DNA of 13,413 nt from Acanthamoeba lenticulata (taxonomy: Eukaryota > Discosea > Longamoebia > Acanthamoebidae). Numbering within the stretch: the first letter of the stretch is position 1; each line of letters starts with the position of its first letter. Positions 9,262 through 13,413 of the stretch are shown one piece after another. The notes under the pieces were generated by a model. The model was not told where the DNA came from and did no database searches. It worked only from the letters and a program-made list of their open reading frames with translations. The stretch lies in assembly GCA_002179805.1 (NCBI GenBank), contig NAVB01002067.1, forward strand, positions 1-13,413. The letters run 5' to 3'. Position numbers and translations under genes: made by a program.

Positions 9262-9584
9262 ATGTCCAGCAAGGCCAAGTTCTTCGAAGAGCAGATTAAT
9301 GCGCAGAAGCCCAAGCCCGTACCTGTTCCGTGCCTCTCCCATTATGCAGCCTTCTAACTAATTGTTGTCTGCAGATAAAGAAGGAAGTCGTGTGGACACC
9401 CCACCAAGGTACATCCACGTCATCTTTCCGGCTGCTCGCCTCTTGGTAGCGCCCTTACAGTGCATTGCGAGTAGGCACGGACGGCACGGGCGCGCACAGC
9501 AACCCGGGCTTCAAGCAACAGACCAAGAAGAAGCTCAACCTGGGTGAGCCGCCTGCCAAGAAGAGCATCACCGACCTGCCCTAA
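9262..9584 (+). CDS. Small lysine-rich protein (66 aa), unrecognised
   Basis: Three exons, 9262-9318, 9375-9408 and 9475-9584, join in phase to give 66 residues. The protein begins MSSKAKFFEEQINAQKPKP and ends AKKSITDLP. About a quarter of it is Lys; there is no signal peptide, membrane segment or cysteine pair, and it is probably largely disordered. Donors are GTACCT and GTACAT, the type used by the neighbouring genes, and acceptors are GCAG and TAG, which supports the model. The third exon could start three bases earlier (9472), adding one Val in place of nothing. Exon 2 encodes KKEVVWTPHQ, whose KEVVW fits the [KR]x[VI]x[FW] pattern that many PP1 partners use; such matches also occur by chance. 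I do not recognise the family. It lies between the RhoGAP gene and the PP1 gene, convergent with the latter. Confidence 0.62.
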
Positions 9585-10180
9585 AGCGCGTGCGGGGGGT
9601 CGCAAGAGACTTGCAAAGGGACCCTTGCTTCGTTGGCCCCAAATGTTACAATAGAGCCCACCACCCCAAAGGAAGTGGAGTTGCGCGGAGGTTGGCGGTT
9701 TGGGGGTTGTTTCTTTAATGACAGGAGGAGCAAGAAAAAGAGCAAGTGGGAGGAGAGAGAGGAAGGAGGGGTGGCCGCGCAACGCCGGTGGCTGCGCAGC
9801 ACGCAAGGAGGACCGTCGGGGAGGACGAGAGAGTGCAGAGGGTGCAGGCGGAGGGGAAAGCGAAGGAGGAGGATATAGGAGAGGGGGGAGGGAAGTGGAG
9901 GTAGTGGCGATGGTTGGCTTTGGCAAGTGTCGTCATGGGATGAAGAGATGGCGCGTGAAAAGAAGGCCCAGCTGCCGGAAGCGCGGGAACGGCTCGGGTT
10001 GCGAGGCACTGAGTCGCCATTAAGTGTACATCTCTCTCGCTCACAGAAACTCTGCGCGCGAAAGCCCCCTCCTTCATCCTCCGCTCCCGCTGACATATCT
10101 TCGCCCTAATTTCCTTCTTGGTCCTCTTGCATGCCACACAGCTACTAGCGTGCTCCGATCCATCACGACCCCGCACACGT
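9585..10180. other. Convergent intergenic region (3' UTRs of small gene and PP1)
   Basis: About 600 bases lie between the small gene's TAA (plus) and the PP1 stop (minus), so the 3' ends of both transcripts face each other here. The plus strand is strongly purine-rich from about 9720 to 9980, giving long open frames on both strands with low-complexity translations (Arg/Gly/Glu on plus, Ser/Pro/Leu on minus). None resembles a known protein or shows a phase-consistent exon chain. I see no RNA gene and no clear AATAAA signal. Confidence 0.55.
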
Positions 10181-11492
<1,312 letters not shown>

Positions 11493-12037
11493 TTTCGTTC
11501 TTCTCTCTTTTCTGATGGTGGAGAGAGCAGGTAGAGAAGGGGGATAGAATTGAATTAATAAAAATAATTCCTTCACGCGGCTCGCTTGTCCCTCTCCTCC
11601 TTAACTTCCTCCCACTCGAGTTCGATGGCCTTCACGTTTCCAATTGTGATTCTTCTAGCACTGTTGTTCTTCCTCGCGGGGCGAAGCCAACGTACGGAGA
11701 TAGAGACTGATGGGAATAAGATACTGCGCTAAAGGATCACCGAGCCTGATCGAATTGAACAAAGCGCAGACCAATTCAATCCAATCCAGAGAGAGGGAGG
11801 AGACGAGTGCGGAAAACAGCGACCAAAGGTACGCGGGCAACCACCGCAACACCGCGAACCCGGAGGCTTTGGCGCGGAAGGTGGTCCACCAAATTCACCA
11901 ATCCCGGGCCGCCGCTGCGTGCACGGATTTTTCATGGCACCGCCCCTAATGTAACGTTCGCCGAATGGTTTTTTAAATAAGTTTTTCTCTTTTTCTTTTC
12001 TTTAGGTGTGACCCATCTCGCTCATTCATCGGGAGAG
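11493..12037. promoter_or_regulatory. Shared upstream region of the divergent PP1 and OTUD6-like genes
   Basis: The two start codons (11492 minus, 12038 plus) are 545 bases apart and face away from each other. An AT-rich island at about 11546-11571, 55-80 bases upstream of the PP1 start, stands out from the GC-rich surroundings and may be the PP1 core promoter. On the plus strand, a long pyrimidine tract ends in TTTAG at 12005, 32 bases before the OTUD6-like start; with a GTACGC donor at 11829 this would make a 177-base 5' UTR intron. Alternatively the T-rich stretch is promoter sequence. No protein-like open frame is seen in this region. Confidence 0.5.
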
Positions 12038-13413
12038 ATGAAGCCAAGAGCCAAGCTGCCCAAGAATACGGGTCCTTCCAAGTCTGCCAAGCAGCCGAAG
12101 CAAACCCAACGCGAACCCTCTTCGCCGGTCCCACCTGCGGAGCTACCAGAAGACGAGCAGCAGCACGACCAGGCCACCCAACAGGAAGAGGTGCCGCCCA
12201 ATGGAGAAACCAGTGGCGAGAAGGAAGAAACAGAAAAGCTCGACGACGGCGGTGCGCAGTCACGCTCGCGCATGCTGCAGCGACACAAGCAAGAACTTCG
12301 CGTACTGCCCCTCCTTCCCCCACTACACAACCGCGCCCTTCCGTCGCCTCCTTGAGAGGAAGACTAGCGTCACCAACATCGGCAACTGCGGCACCGCGCG
12401 GCATGTTTCGCCCTTGCGCTCACCCTCCGCCCCCCCACCGTGTGCGCCTCCCGCACACCACAGGACCTGAAGAAGGTGCGAGGCAAATCCAAGCAAGAGG
12501 TCAAGAAGATGGAGCACGAACTCCGGGCGCGACAGCAGGCCGAGCTGCACGCCTTTGACCGCGAGCAGGCTGCCCTGCGGCCCAAGACGCTCTCCCCCAA
12601 GCCCGCGCCCGCTCCAACGACGTCGGACAGCAGCGACAACGACCACGATAGTGACGACGAAGGAGAAGGCGACGCCGACCAGGAGTCCCGAAAACAGGCA
12701 GCTGCAGGCCAACCGTCCACACAAGCGGCCTCCAAAAAGCCCTCTCGAGCCGCGCGCCGCAAGGTGCGAATCGAAAAAAGGCCTCTCCATGGCGGGCCTC
12801 CTCCTCCTCCTCCTCCTCCATTCCTCTTCCTCCTTGGGATCTCCCCCTCCCCGCAGCTTGTGGCGCGATGCGTTCCCCCGCGTGCACTCACTCTGCGTTT
12901 GGGTCTGGGCTTGGGCTTGGGTTTTTGGGGGGGGGGTGCGTGCGCTGCTGGCGGGGGGACGCAATTCTTTGCAGCAAAAGCGGGAGGCCGAGGACCGGGC
13001 CCGAGAGAAGCGGATCGAGGAGGAGCGCAAGAACGCGGGGCCCTCGGCCAAGGCTCTCGAAATCAGGCGCCTCATGGAGAAGCTCCAGCCCCAGGGCTTC
13101 CGCATCGCCGAGGTGCCCCCCCTCCCCCCCTTGGTGGTGATGATGACGACGACCACGATGAGGAATCCGTGATTGATTGATGATGACGACAACGATGGGA
13201 TGATGAAAGCGGAAAGAGGACCTCACCGGGAGGGGTGGGGGGGGGGGGTGAGGAAGGAGAGAAATTGACCCATTTGCGGGCGGGGTGGGGCGCAGGTGGC
13301 GGCTGATGGCAACTGCCTTTACAGCGCTGTGGGGGATCAGGTCAAGCGGCTGGCCCTGTCGGGGCCGCAAACCATTGCCGGGCTGCGACGGGTCCGTACT
13401 GCGCTTGCTTGGC
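12038..13413 (+). CDS. OTUD6B: OTU-family deubiquitinase, OTUD6-type (cut by right edge)
   Basis: Cysteine protease that removes ubiquitin. Exons 12038-12301, 12464-12763, 12975-13112 and 13296 to the edge join at phase 0, giving 273 residues before the window ends. The N-terminus is acidic, Gln-rich and disordered (residues 1-75). A helical region follows, MLQRHKQELRDLKKVRGKSK then KKMEHELRARQQAELHAFDR, as in the coiled N-terminus of OTUD6A/B. A Ser/Asp/Glu-rich spacer (about 130-165), a basic KPSRAARRK and a second charged helix (about 189-210) come next. The OTU domain begins ADGNCLYSAVGDQVKRLAL; Cys241 (codon 13314-13316) with Asp238 is the conserved DGNC active-site motif. The catalytic His and the rest of the domain lie outside. 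Order of parts matches human OTUD6B, with a longer disordered N-terminus. Start is the only ATG in frame before the first conserved helix; the symbol denotes the ortholog group. Confidence 0.92.

Noticed and set aside
12323..13192. 289-residue minus-strand open frame opposite the OTUD6-like gene
   Set aside because: Arg/Gly/Ser-rich mirror of the plus-strand exons, which join in phase and lead to a conserved OTU motif.

Overview
The window is nuclear DNA from an intron-dense, GC-rich unicellular eukaryote. Introns are about 60-270 bases and packed with simple repeats and homopolymer runs, intergenic gaps are a few hundred bases, and coding third positions favour G/C. This fits an Acanthamoeba-like amoebozoan. 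That assignment is an inference from gene style and content, not from a species-specific marker. Almost no gene is a single open frame, so the models below were built by joining exons at GT..AG boundaries, requiring the reading phase to match at every junction and the protein family to continue across it. There are no bacterial, viral or mobile elements, tRNAs or rRNAs that I can support.

Layout, left to right. (1) Positions 27-4756, minus strand: 14 visible exons of a large ankyrin-repeat protein, about 951 residues visible, whose 3' end runs off the left edge. It is built from three copies of one roughly 250-residue ankyrin module separated by Ser-rich and Lys/Glu-rich linkers. (2) Positions 5155-9092, plus strand: an 11-exon, 850-residue RhoGAP protein with a complete catalytic domain and a very long Ser/acidic/Lys tail. 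It is transcribed away from gene 1 across a gap of about 400 bases. (3) Positions 9262-9584, plus strand: a 3-exon gene for a 66-residue lysine-rich protein that I do not recognise; it carries a KEVVW stretch that fits the RVxF docking pattern for protein phosphatase 1. (4) Positions 10181-11492, minus strand: a 6-exon gene for the catalytic subunit of Ser/Thr protein phosphatase 1 (PP1), 301 residues, ending in a last exon with only four coding bases. (5) Positions 12038 to the right edge, plus strand: the first four exons of an OTU-family deubiquitinase of the OTUD6 type, cut 33 residues after the catalytic cysteine.

The genes form two head-to-head pairs (ankyrin/RhoGAP and PP1/OTUD6), each with one shared upstream region, plus one convergent pair (small protein/PP1). 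The proteins belong to signalling (Rho GTPases, PP1), ubiquitin removal and protein-protein scaffolding. Nothing in the sequence shows that they work as one pathway. The most unusual points are the triplicated ankyrin architecture, the RhoGAP fused to a nucleolar-phosphoprotein-like tail, a PP1-docking-like small protein beside PP1, splice donors dominated by GTAC/GTGC, and G-tracts (one of them a four-tract quadruplex motif) just upstream of many 3' splice sites.
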